Source of the DNA: Xanthomonas sontii
GTDB taxonomy: Bacteria; Pseudomonadota; Gammaproteobacteria; Xanthomonadales; Xanthomonadaceae
Reading direction: 5' to 3'
NCBI RefSeq assembly: GCF_040529055.1
Contig: NZ_CP132342.1
Location: 2,168,001 to 2,232,000 of the forward strand
Length of the DNA: 64,000 nucleotides
The notes beneath the pieces are model-generated. The model worked only from the letters and a program-made list of their open reading frames with translations. It searched no databases and was not told the DNA's origin. Within the stretch, counting starts at the first letter, position 1. Every line of letters begins with the position of its first letter. A program made the position numbers and the translations under genes. Of the stretch, positions 29,145 to 37,672 are shown piece by piece.

Positions 29145-30937
29145 CGCGCCGCCCCGGCCGCGACCGCGCGCGCCGTCAGCGCATCCTCGCGCAGCAGGTT
29201 GGGCGCGCTGTCGCCGTAGAACTTGTTGATGTCCGCCGCGCCGGTGATCTGCTTGCCGAGCAGGCTGCCGGCGCTGAGCAGGTACTTCACCGGAAGCGTG
29301 GGCGCGTCCAGCAGCGCCTGCGCCGGGGCGGTGTCGATGCCGTCCTCACGCAGCGCGCGCAGGGTGCCGTGCAGGCGCGCGCGCAGCAGTGCGTACAGCG
29401 GGGCGCGCAGTCCCGGCTGCCATTCCGCCAGCCCTTCCAGCACCGCCTGCAGATCCAGTTGCAGGATGATGGTGCAGAACATCCGCGCCAGCGCGGCGTC
29501 GTCCTGCACCACGATACGCGCGTCGCGCGGGGTGCCCAGCGCGGCCAGCGCCGGCCGTTGCGCGTACAGCCGCGGCAGCAGCACCCGCGCCGCGTCGTTG
29601 TCCTTCATCAGCAGCCGCGGCGCGCGGCCGGCGGCGTAGATCAGCACGCTGTTCTGCTGGTTGGCCTCCAGCGCGATGCCGTAGCGCAGCCACAGCCGCA
29701 GGTGCACCTGGCACATCAGCGCCAGGTAGCTGTCCCACCAGGCGGTGAGGTCGCCGCCATGGAAGCGGTCGGCCAGGTGCGCGGCCAGCGGTCGGCCATC
29801 GGGCAGCGTCGCGCACAGGCCGGCCACCGGTACCAGGGTCGCCTCCGGCAACGCCGGATAGCGGCGCAGCAGGTAGGACAGGTGGCGTGTCTCGCCGACA
29901 TGGCCGGCATGCGCCTCGTCCACGTGCAGGTAGCGTTCGCCCAGCGCCGGATCGTGCGCGGCCAGGTCGCACAGCACGCGTTCGAACCAGTGACCGTCGT
30001 ACAGCGTGGACGGTTTGATCAGGCGCAGGTTGAGCGCGCCGAGCGTGCGCATCGGCACCGGCAGCTTCAGATGATGATCCGGAAACGCCAGCGGAATCAC
30101 CGTGCGCAGCGACAGCGACGGGCGCACCTGCAGCCACGGCTGCGGCGCGGCGATCGCGCCGTCCGGCAGGGCGAAGCCGTCCTCGCCCAGCCTCGCGAAG
30201 ATCAGCGGGTGCAGCGGCCAGGCGACATGGTCGGCGTCCAGCGCCGGGTCCAGGCCGAGCATGCTCGGGCGCGGCCAGAACGCCGGCGGCGGCGTGGTCT
30301 GGGTGACCTGCGCGATTGGCAGCGCCAGCCAGCGCAGCGCGAAGCTGGGGCCGAACTCCGGTGCGTAGCGCGGCAGGTCGGCATCGTCCAGGCCAAGCTT
30401 GGCGCGTGCGCTGGGATAGAACGGATGGTCGCGGTGGCTGGCCAGTTGTTCGCAGCGGTAGGCGCGCTCGTGCGCATCGGCGGCGTCCAGCGCGGTGGCC
30501 AGCAGCGGCCGTTGCTGCGCGTAGGCCTGCCGCGCGAGCGCGCGCTGGCGTACCGCGCACTCGGCTTCCTCGACATAGGCGCGGTGCAAGGCCTGGGTCT
30601 CCGCGTCGAGCCCGGCACCCAGTCGCGCCAGCCACTGCGCGGCGCCGGATTCGCAGACACTGTGCTGCCCGGTGTGCAGGACCCAGCCGTCGCTGCAGGC
30701 GCTCACGGTCTGCAGGTAGCCGGCGCGGCGCAGCGGCAGCCACAGTTCGCCGTCGGGCAGGTGCGCGATGCGCCACCAGATGGCGTCCGCGGGCAGCGGC
30801 GCCTGCGCCCAGGCGGCGAGCACCGCCGGCGGCGGCGTGGCCGCGGCGCCGCGGCTGACGATGCCGCGCAGGTCTTCGCGCAGGCAGGCGTCGATCACGC
30901 GCAGGTCGATGTAGCGGCGGTCGGCGTCCTGGCTCAT
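29141..30937 (-). CDS. xssB: IucA/IucC-family NIS siderophore synthetase (PvsB/XssB-like)
   Basis: The 598-residue ligase is related to the other synthetase in this operon but distinct. Motifs include EQLASHRDHPFYPSARAKLG, WPLHPLIFARLGEDGF, RPSLSLRTVIPLAF, HHLKLPVPMRTLGALNLRL, GIALEANQQNSVLIY and LLMKDNDAARVLLPRL. In vibrioferrin assembly PvsB joins the citryl-ethanolamine half to the alanine-2-oxoglutarate half. The C terminus KYLLSAGSLLGKQITGAADI resembles other type A/B NIS enzymes. ATGA overlaps join it to xssA upstream (30934-30937) and xssC downstream. Confidence 0.92.
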   Translation of the reverse strand: MSQDADRRYIDLRVIDACLREDLRGIVSRGAAATPPPAVLAAWAQAPLPADAIWWRIAHLPDGELWLPLRRAGYLQTVSACSDGWVLHTGQHSVCESGAAQWLARLGAGLDAETQALHRAYVEEAECAVRQRALARQAYAQQRPLLATALDAADAHERAYRCEQLASHRDHPFYPSARAKLGLDDADLPRYAPEFGPSFALRWLALPIAQVTQTTPPPAFWPRPSMLGLDPALDADHVAWPLHPLIFARLGEDGFALPDGAIAAPQPWLQVRPSLSLRTVIPLAFPDHHLKLPVPMRTLGALNLRLIKPSTLYDGHWFERVLCDLAAHDPALGERYLHVDEAHAGHVGETRHLSYLLRRYPALPEATLVPVAGLCATLPDGRPLAAHLADRFHGGDLTAWWDSYLALMCQVHLRLWLRYGIALEANQQNSVLIYAAGRAPRLLMKDNDAARVLLPRLYAQRPALAALGTPRDARIVVQDDAALARMFCTIILQLDLQAVLEGLAEWQPGLRAPLYALLRARLHGTLRALREDGIDTAPAQALLDAPTLPVKYLLSAGSLLGKQITGAADINKFYGDSAPNLLREDALTARAVAAGAAR

Positions 30938-32160
30938 GCCGCCACTCCGGTGGCGGTGTCGATGCGCCAGTGCAGCGACGCCTCGGTGCGGGCCAGCGCC
31001 TGCTGCAGGTCCGACGCGGTGTCGGCGAGCACGTCCAGCACGCCCAGGTAATCCTTGTTGGAGTGGCTCAGGCGGATGGCGTCGCCGGGTTGCCGCAGGC
31101 GCCGGTAGCGCGCTTCCCAGTGCGCATCGCTGCTGGCGTGGTCGGCACTGGCCACCGCCAGCGTGCCGTCGTGCTCGGCCACGTAGTAGCGCACCAGCGC
31201 CTGCGCGCGGCGCGCCTGCAGCGTCGGCAGCGGCCGGCCCAGGTGCAGGCCGAGCACACTGTCGAACCAGTGTCCGCCGAACAGGTGATCGAGCAGGAAT
31301 TCGCGGCCGTCGCCGATGCTGCGGTAGTTGATCTCCACCAGCACCGGGCCGTCGGCGGTGAGGATGAACTCGCTGTGGCACACGCCGAAGCCGATGCCGA
31401 ACGCCTGCAATTGCGCCAGTGCCTGCTGCAGCACCGGGGTGTCGATGGCGCTGCGCCAGCGCGCCTCGCATTCGACGAAATGCGGTGGCGCCGACAGTTG
31501 CACGTCGAAGCCGCCGATCGGCTGCAGGGTGCGCCCGTCGCCGAGCGTTTCCAGGGTGAACAGCGGACCCTCCAGCACGCTCTCCAGCAGCACGCTGCGC
31601 TGCGGGTGGCGCTGCCAGAAATCATCGAGGTAGGCCTGCAGCGCCGCCGCGTCGGCGCAGTGGCGCACGTCCAGGCTGGCCACGCCTTCGCGCGGCTTGG
31701 CGATCAGCGGCCACGGCGCCTGCGCCGGCGGCATCGCGCCCGGCGCCAGGCTGCAGAACCATGGCGTCGGCAGGCCGAGCGCGCGCAGCCGCTGGCGCAT
31801 CGCCGCCTTGTTCTTGGCCGCGTAGCAGACCTGCCAGTCCTTGCCGGGCACGCCGAGCGCGGCGGCGACCACGGCGGCGCTGGTCTGCAGGTGATCGCTG
31901 TTGCTGAACACCGCGCGCGGCGGCTGCGGCAGGCTGCCGAGCAGGTCGAGCACGCCCAGCGGATTGAACACGTCGCACTCCAGCACCTGCACCGGTGCGG
32001 CGGGCGGATGGCGGCGGAAGTGCTCGAGGTGGGCGTGGCGGTGGTCGGTCAGCAGCAGCACCGGCACGCCCAGGCGCTGCGCGGCGGGGAGGAAGCCATC
32101 GGTCACCGCCGGGTGGCAGACGTGGCTGAGGAGCAGCAGGGGAGCGTCGTGCGAGGTCAT
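30934..32160 (-). CDS. xssA: ATP-grasp ligase of siderophore pathway (PvsA/XssA-like)
   Basis: The 408-residue protein has an N-terminal Rossmann-like domain (LLLLSHVCHPAVTDGFLPAA), then ATP-grasp elements: NKAAMRQRLRALGLPTPWF, WPLIAKPREGVASLDV (ATP-binding lysine) and VLVEINYRSIGDGREF (metal-binding Glu/Asn). In the vibrioferrin pathway PvsA forms the amide between alanine and 2-oxoglutarate. It is the first of five overlapping genes and starts 251 bp downstream of the receptor stop. That gap holds a strong hairpin but no obvious separate Fur box. Confidence 0.88.
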   Translation of the reverse strand: MTSHDAPLLLLSHVCHPAVTDGFLPAAQRLGVPVLLLTDHRHAHLEHFRRHPPAAPVQVLECDVFNPLGVLDLLGSLPQPPRAVFSNSDHLQTSAAVVAAALGVPGKDWQVCYAAKNKAAMRQRLRALGLPTPWFCSLAPGAMPPAQAPWPLIAKPREGVASLDVRHCADAAALQAYLDDFWQRHPQRSVLLESVLEGPLFTLETLGDGRTLQPIGGFDVQLSAPPHFVECEARWRSAIDTPVLQQALAQLQAFGIGFGVCHSEFILTADGPVLVEINYRSIGDGREFLLDHLFGGHWFDSVLGLHLGRPLPTLQARRAQALVRYYVAEHDGTLAVASADHASSDAHWEARYRRLRQPGDAIRLSHSNKDYLGVLDVLADTASDLQQALARTEASLHWRIDTATGVAA

Positions 32161-32380
32161 GTGCGGGTCTCGTCGGGCGCAGGCGCACGCACGTCGCCGG
32201 CGCGGCCGCGCGGAGGCGGACACGGGAGGCATGCGCCGCGGCTGCGGCAGGGTCGCGTGGTTGCCTGGCGCATCGCATCGGGCGCGCGCTGGGTAGGGGA
32301 AGGACGCGGCTGCGTCCGCTGCAGGTGCCCGCGTCTCCCGCGGGCGGCGGCGCGCCGTGGTGGCGCGCGGTGGTGCGGCG

Positions 32381-32405
32381 GCCGGCGTCGTCGTCCGACG
32401 CCGGC
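32381..32405 (-). terminator. Perfect 10-bp hairpin between receptor and xssA
   Basis: GCCGGCGTCG (32381-32390) and CGACGCCGGC (32396-32405) pair perfectly around a 5-base loop, 6 bases after the receptor stop on the minus strand. No T-run follows in that direction. It may be an attenuator, a 3' stabiliser or a processing site that lets receptor and biosynthesis genes be expressed at different levels from one transcript. Confidence 0.5.
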
Positions 32406-32411
32406 GGTGGA

Positions 32412-34541
32412 TCAGAACGTGTACTCGAGGCCGACGGTGACGCTGCGGCCCGGCGCCGGCTGCCGGCCCCAGGGACTGGTGTCGATGCCGCGGTACCAGT
32501 ACTTGCGATCGAACAGGTTGTTGACCGCCAGCGACGCGCTGAGCTTGCCGCTGGCGCCTTCGCTGAGCACCTGGCTCAGCTGCGCGTTCCAGACCCAGTA
32601 GGCCGGCAGTTCGCCGACCGAGCCGATCGCGTTTTCCTGCACGGTGTTGGCCGCATCGCTGAAGGCGCGGCTGAAGTAATAGCTGGAAACGGCGACGGTG
32701 GTATGACCGGACTCGGGCCGGTACGACGCGCCGAGGGTGAGCTGGTTGCGCGAGGTGTAGGGCACGCGCAGGCCGTCGTACACGCCCGATTCCTGCCGCG
32801 CGTCCAGATAGGCGTAGCCGGCGTTCAGTGTCAGCGCGCGCAGTTGCGCCGGGCTCCACTGCAGTTCCACTTCGCCGCCCTGGTGGCGGGTCTTGCCGAG
32901 GTTGCGGTAGGTGCGCGTGGTGTTGTCGAGCTGGATCTGCTGGTCGAAGTCGATCAGGTAGCCGCCGAACTGCACGCGGGTGCGCTCATTGGGCTGGTAG
33001 CGTGCGCCCGCTTCGTAGTTCCAGGCCAGTTCGGCGTCGAGGTTGTCGCCGAAGATGATCTGGGTGACCTGCGGCGCGCGCAGCGAGCGCTGCCCGTCGG
33101 CGTACAGGTACCACTGCGGGCTGGCCTGGAACCCCAGGGTCAGGCCGGGCAGCACGTCGTCGGTCTTGTTGCGCGTGCGCGCGCCGCTGGCCAGGTTGTA
33201 GTAGCGCGAATCGAGCTGCTCGTAGCGCAGGCCGGGGGTGACGGTGACGCGGCCGTCGGCGAAGGCGATCGCGTCGCTGACGTAGGCGGCAGCGCCGCGG
33301 TCCTTGAAGCGCCAGTCGCGTACCAGGGTGTACAGGCCGTCCCTGAGGCGGGTGTTGCCGACCAGGAAGTCGATGTCCTCGTTGATCGCGCGCGCGCCCA
33401 GCGTCCACTGCTGGCGCACCGCGCCGTCGCCCATCGTCCAGCTCAGCCGCGGCTCGCTGCCGTAGACGCGGAAATCGCGCGGCGCGCTCTGCCGCAGCTG
33501 CGGCGGCAGGTCGGGGCGCCAGGTCTCGCTGGCCGCCGAGCGCATGCCGACGATGAAGTTGCGGCTGCTGCGCGCACTGAAGTTGCTCCAGTCCAGGCGC
33601 AGGTCCTGGAACGGCCCCACATCGCCGAAGTCCTGCTGGTAGACCAGCGAGGCGCGCGTGGTGCGGCCGTTGAATGCGTCCAGCGGCCGCGTCGACTGGC
33701 GTGGATCGCGCAGGTAGTCGGCGGTGGACAAGGCGCCGGCCATGTCCATGTCGGCGACGTAGCGCTGCACGCTGGCCTTGAGCAGCGTGTCCGGCGCCAG
33801 CCACCATTCCGCGCGCAGGCGCAGGTTCTTGATGTCGGTGGCGCTGTGCTCGCGCCAGTAGTCGCCCTTGGTCCAGTTGGCGTCCAGTTGCAGACCGAAC
33901 GTGTCGCTGGCATAGCCGCCGGTGCTGATCGCGGTGTCGCCCAGGTAATGCCCGGCGCCGCCGGCGGTGACCTTCTGGCCCAGCGTGGTGGTCCAGGTGG
34001 TGGGGATGTCCGGGCTGATCAGGTTGATCACGCCGCCGACGTTGTTGGGGCCGTACTGCACCGCCGCGCCGCCGCGCACGATGTCGATGCGGTCGATCTG
34101 GTTCAGGCCGACCGGGAACAGCGACAGGCTGGTCTGCCCGTATGGCGCCAGCGCCAGCGGAATGCCGTCCTCCAGCACCTGCACGCGGCCGCTGCGGCTC
34201 TCGTACAGGCCGCGCAGCATGATCTGCGGCAGCGCGCCGGTGCCGGTCTCGTCGAACACCTTGATGCCCGGCACCTTCTGCAGCGCGTCGTCCAGCGAGC
34301 GGTTGGCGCCGGTGCGCAGCTGCGTGCTGTCGATCACCTGGCGGCTGCCGGCGTAGTGCTGCACGTCCTCGACGGTGGAGCGGCCGAGCAGGCTGCCCTG
34401 CACCTGCACCGCGTCGAGCTGGCGGATCCGCGCCTGCGCGTCGGCGTCGGGCGGGGTGTCCTCGGCGCGCACGCTGGTGGGAGCGAGCATGGCGGCGGCG
34501 AGGGCGACGGCCAGCAGCGAAGGGGATAGCGAAGCGATCAA
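32412..34541 (-). CDS. xsuA: TonB-dependent siderophore receptor (XsuA/FecA-like)
   Basis: The 709-residue outer-membrane receptor has a signal peptide (MIASLSPSLLAVALAAAMLA...VRA). A TonB-box-like region LDAVQVQGSLLG follows, then a plug with SLDDALQKVPGIKVFDETGTG, IMLRGLYESRSGRVQVLEDG, PYGQTSLSLFPVGLNQIDRI and VRGGAAVQYGPNNVGGVINL, typical of FecA-type ferric-citrate/hydroxycarboxylate receptors. The barrel ends VTVGLEYTF. It differs from the TBDR family at 40-48 kb. Its place between the Fur-box-controlled aldolase gene and xssA-E makes ferric xanthoferrin/vibrioferrin uptake the likely function. Confidence 0.93.
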   Translation of the reverse strand: MIASLSPSLLAVALAAAMLAPTSVRAEDTPPDADAQARIRQLDAVQVQGSLLGRSTVEDVQHYAGSRQVIDSTQLRTGANRSLDDALQKVPGIKVFDETGTGALPQIMLRGLYESRSGRVQVLEDGIPLALAPYGQTSLSLFPVGLNQIDRIDIVRGGAAVQYGPNNVGGVINLISPDIPTTWTTTLGQKVTAGGAGHYLGDTAISTGGYASDTFGLQLDANWTKGDYWREHSATDIKNLRLRAEWWLAPDTLLKASVQRYVADMDMAGALSTADYLRDPRQSTRPLDAFNGRTTRASLVYQQDFGDVGPFQDLRLDWSNFSARSSRNFIVGMRSAASETWRPDLPPQLRQSAPRDFRVYGSEPRLSWTMGDGAVRQQWTLGARAINEDIDFLVGNTRLRDGLYTLVRDWRFKDRGAAAYVSDAIAFADGRVTVTPGLRYEQLDSRYYNLASGARTRNKTDDVLPGLTLGFQASPQWYLYADGQRSLRAPQVTQIIFGDNLDAELAWNYEAGARYQPNERTRVQFGGYLIDFDQQIQLDNTTRTYRNLGKTRHQGGEVELQWSPAQLRALTLNAGYAYLDARQESGVYDGLRVPYTSRNQLTLGASYRPESGHTTVAVSSYYFSRAFSDAANTVQENAIGSVGELPAYWVWNAQLSQVLSEGASGKLSASLAVNNLFDRKYWYRGIDTSPWGRQPAPGRSVTVGLEYTF

Positions 34542-34569
34542 GGCGACGACTCCAACAGGAACGAAACGG

Positions 34570-35301
34570 TCAGGGGCTGCGCAGGTCGGCTGCGCGCTGG
34601 CGCAACGCGGCCTGCAGCAGCGCGCGGTCCTCGCCGGCGAACAGCCACTGCAGATCCGCCTGCGCCAGCCAGTGCGCGCGTTGCGCGGCGTCGCGCGGAT
34701 TGGGGCAGAACGGAATGCCGGCGGCGCGGCAGGCCGCGTCGATCGCCAGCAGCTGTTCCCAGACCTGCGGATGGGTGGGCTGCGGGCCGACGCCCAGGTC
34801 CAGCGCCAGGTCCAGCGCGCCTTCCATCACCAGCGACACGCCGGGCACCTGCAGGATCTGCGGCAGGGCGCGCACGCCGGCGGCGCTCTCGATCATCGGG
34901 ATCACGCGCAGGCGCGCGCGGCTGCCGGCGATGTAGTCGGCCAGGGCCACGCTGCCGAAGCCGGTGACCCGGCCGCCGGTGATGCCGCGGCGGCCGTGCG
35001 GCGGGAAGTGCGCGGCGGCGACCGCGCGCTCGGCCTGCTCGGCGCTGTCCAGCCCGGCCAGGACCACGCCGCGGGCGCCGGCATCGAGCACCCGGCCGAT
35101 CAGCTTGGCATCGACCTCGGGCACGCGCACCCACGGTTCGCAGCCGCCCAGCTCGCAGGCGCGGATGGCATGTTCCAGCTCGGCGGGCGAGCGCAGCACG
35201 TGTTCCAGATCGAGTACCGCGAAGTCGTAGCCGACATGCCCGAACATCTCGCACAGCAGGGCACTGGGCACGGAGTTGAGCAACCCGATCTTGCAGGCCA
35301 T
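34570..35301 (-). CDS. HpcH/HpaI-type aldolase / citrate-lyase-beta-like enzyme
   Basis: The 243-residue TIM-barrel class II aldolase has DFAVLDLEHVLRSP (catalytic Arg/His region), VRVPEVDAKLIGRVLDAGARGVV, FPPHGRRGITGGR and the metal-binding acid MIESAAGVRALPQI followed by VMEGALDLALDLG. Family members cleave or condense oxaloacetate, pyruvate or acetyl-CoA-type substrates. It is the first gene after the Fur-like box and ends 29 bp before the receptor start, so it belongs to the iron-regulated operon. A role in providing a citrate- or 2-oxoacid-type precursor is inference. ATG 35301 is preferred; 35337 would add 12 residues. Confidence 0.85.
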   Translation of the reverse strand: MACKIGLLNSVPSALLCEMFGHVGYDFAVLDLEHVLRSPAELEHAIRACELGGCEPWVRVPEVDAKLIGRVLDAGARGVVLAGLDSAEQAERAVAAAHFPPHGRRGITGGRVTGFGSVALADYIAGSRARLRVIPMIESAAGVRALPQILQVPGVSLVMEGALDLALDLGVGPQPTHPQVWEQLLAIDAACRAAGIPFCPNPRDAAQRAHWLAQADLQWLFAGEDRALLQAALRQRAADLRSP

Positions 35302-35349
35302 GGGGGAGGGCGCGCGGAACTGGGGAAGGGAGCGCAATCCTGCCGTAAA

Positions 35350-35364
35350 CGAGAATGCTTATCA
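35350..35364 (-). promoter_or_regulatory. Fur box of the siderophore operon
   Basis: CGAGAAT-G-CTTATCA fits the 7-1-7 Fur motif TGATAAT-N-ATTATCA at all but three of 14 positions. It is centred about 56 bp upstream of the aldolase start in an A/T-richer patch, at the head of the siderophore locus, where iron-responsive repression is expected. Confidence 0.7.
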
Positions 35365-35465
35365 AGAAGATTCGCTGCAGGTCCTCACGGCCGCCGTAGA
35401 CGCTTTCTGTGCGCTACCGCGCTTTTCGCTCTGCGACTCACCGTCCGAAGAGGAGCCGCTTTTGC

Positions 35466-35512
35466 GAATCCCCAATCCCCAATCCCCAATCCCTCATTCC
35501 TGCGGTCAAGGC
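35466..35512. repeat. GGGATT-type repeat between antiporter and siderophore operon
   Basis: GCGAATCCCCAATCCCCAATCCCCAATCCC is the complement of the GGGATTGGGGATTCGC element at 8740-8800, including the CGCTTTTGCGAATCC junction. It follows the antiporter stop at once and may end that transcript. Confidence 0.7.
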
Positions 35513-35513
35513 C

Positions 35514-37193
35514 TCAGCGCGCCGCGGCACGCATCCCCCGGTACGGCGGCGTCGCCATCACCATTTCCGCCAGCGAATAGGCCAGCTCGCGCTCGGCCAT
35601 CACCGTGCCGTCGGCGCCGTGGTCGAGCAGGTGCTTGACCTCGGCATCGCTGTGCGCCCGCGCCAGCAGGGTCAGCGCCGGGTTCAGCGCGCGCAGCTTG
35701 GCCAGGGCCTCGCCGGCCTCCAGCGGCTGCGGGATCGCCAGGATCGCGATCTTGGCCTTGTCCGGGTGCGCCTCGGCCAGCACGCGGTCGGCGGCGGCAC
35801 TGCCGCGGATGCCGGGGATGCCGTCGGCGTGGGCGCGTTCGACGTGGTCGCGGTTGTCGTCGATCACCAGCACCGGCACGCCGCGCTCGCGCAGCACCGC
35901 CGCCAGCGCGCTGCCGACCCGGCCGTAGCCGATCACGATGGCGTGGTCGACCAGGTCCAGCGACGGGCCCGGCGGCAACTCCGGCTCCACCGTCACCGGC
36001 GCCTCCACCGCCTGCCGCGCCTGCCAGCGGTCCAGCCAGGTGAACAGCAGCGGGTTGGCGATGATCGACAGCAGCGCGCCGGCCAGGATCAGGTCGCGGC
36101 CGGTCTCGGGCAGGATCGCCAGGCTCACGCCCAGGCCGGCCAGGATGAAGGAGAACTCGCCGATTTGCGCCAGGCTGGTGGAAATGGTCAGGGCGATGCC
36201 GGTGGGGTGGCCGAACGCTCGCACGATCACGAAGGCGGCCAGCGACTTGCCGACGGTGATGGTCAGGAACGTGGCCAGCACCTGCCAGGGATGCTCGACC
36301 AGGATGTGCGGATCGAACAGCATGCCCACCGAGACGAAGAACAGTACCGCGAAGGCGTCGCGCAGCGGCAGCGAGTCGTTGGCGGCCTTGTGGCTGAGCT
36401 CGGATTCCTTCAGCAGCATGCCGGCGAAGAAGGCGCCCAGCGCGAACGACACGCCGAACAGGGTGGCCGAGCCGAACGCCACGCCCAGCGCGATCGCCAG
36501 CACCGACAGGGTGAACAGTTCGCGCGAGCCGGTCGCAGCGACCTTCTCCAGCGCCCACGGAATCGCGCGGCGGCCGACCACCAGCATCACCGCCACGAAC
36601 GCGGCCATCTTCAGCAGGGTCACGCCGAGCGCGCCGAGGATCGCCCCGGTGTCGGCGCCCTTGCCGCCGAGCGCGTCGGCCAGCGCCGGCAGCAGCACCA
36701 GCGCCAGCACCATCACCAGGTCCTCCACGATCAGCCAGCCGACCGCGATGCGCCCGCGCTGGGTTTCCAGCAGGCGCCGTTCCTCCATCGCCCGCAGCAG
36801 CACCACGGTGCTGGCCACCGACAGCGCCAGGCCGAACACCAGGCCGTGCAGGGTCGGCCAGCCCATGCTCCAGGCCAGCCCCCAGCCGAGCAGGGTGGCG
36901 ACCGCGATCTGCGCCAGCGCGCCGGGGATCGCGATCCACTTCACTTCCATCAGGTCTTCGAGGGAGAAGTGCAGCCCCACGCCGAACATCAGCAGCATCA
37001 CCCCCAGTTCCGACAACTGGGTGGCCAGGGCCTGGTCGGCGACGAAGCCCGGCGTGAACGGGCCCACGCAGATGCCCGCCACCAGATAGCCGACCAGCGG
37101 CGAGAGTTTGAGGCGATGGGCGAGCGTGCCGAGGATGAAGGCGAGCGCGAGCCCGACCGCGATGATGTCGATGAGACTGGTGTCGTGATGCAT
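35514..37193 (-). CDS. Kef-type monovalent cation:proton antiporter (CPA2) with TrkA-N domain
   Basis: The 559-residue protein has about 12 membrane segments forming the Na+/H+-exchanger domain (residues 1-390; GLALSVASTVVLLRAM, GWLIVEDLVMVLALVLLP, GAFFAGMLL). A cytoplasmic Rossmann TrkA-N domain follows (VIGYGRVGSALAAVLRERG, LVIDDN). This architecture is that of YbaL/KefB/KefC-like K+/H+ antiporters. Regulation by nucleotide or glutathione adducts is possible but not shown. The ATG at 37193 directly precedes the first hydrophobic helix. Confidence 0.93.
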   Translation of the reverse strand: MHHDTSLIDIIAVGLALAFILGTLAHRLKLSPLVGYLVAGICVGPFTPGFVADQALATQLSELGVMLLMFGVGLHFSLEDLMEVKWIAIPGALAQIAVATLLGWGLAWSMGWPTLHGLVFGLALSVASTVVLLRAMEERRLLETQRGRIAVGWLIVEDLVMVLALVLLPALADALGGKGADTGAILGALGVTLLKMAAFVAVMLVVGRRAIPWALEKVAATGSRELFTLSVLAIALGVAFGSATLFGVSFALGAFFAGMLLKESELSHKAANDSLPLRDAFAVLFFVSVGMLFDPHILVEHPWQVLATFLTITVGKSLAAFVIVRAFGHPTGIALTISTSLAQIGEFSFILAGLGVSLAILPETGRDLILAGALLSIIANPLLFTWLDRWQARQAVEAPVTVEPELPPGPSLDLVDHAIVIGYGRVGSALAAVLRERGVPVLVIDDNRDHVERAHADGIPGIRGSAAADRVLAEAHPDKAKIAILAIPQPLEAGEALAKLRALNPALTLLARAHSDAEVKHLLDHGADGTVMAERELAYSLAEMVMATPPYRGMRAAAR

Positions 37194-37672
37194 TCAGGAT
37201 CGCAGAACAAGTAGGCCCCGAGTGTCGCCGATCGAGGCTTTTGTCGGCAAATCGATGGGTGGCGCCAAACGGCTGGCGGACCCCGGGCATCGTGATTGGG
37301 CCACAGGCCCATTACGTGGCGGGCTGTGCGTGCGGCGACAGGACGGGACGATCTCGGGCGGCGGCTGGGCGGCCGGCATCGGGAGCAGGCGGCCGCGAGC
37401 CGCATGCCCCTGGCGTCGCGCAGGTGGGGCATGGACGCGCGTGCCAGGGCCGCGAGCCGCGCAACCGGCGCCCCGGGCGGTGCCGTATCCCAGCCCCGGC
37501 TCCCGCTCCCCGACACCCTGAGTGGGATGGAAGTCGCAGCGATTGGGTCCCTCGCGCAACTCCCTGTCAGGAAAGGCATTACAGCGGATGATGGACGTTA
37601 TCTGTCTACTGTTTCGGCCCATCCCGTGGTGTATGTTTGCGCCAATTAGGTGTCCTGCCAGGACCAGGTGGC
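37194..37672. other. Divergent intergenic region without recognised gene
   Basis: These 479 bases separate the antiporter and the MASE1 gene, both transcribed outward. The right-hand 110 bases are less G/C-rich than the surroundings. A GTCCT-GCC-AGGAC hairpin (37652-37664) precedes the AGGTGG ribosome site of the MASE1 gene. I see no convincing coding frame. Confidence 0.55.
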
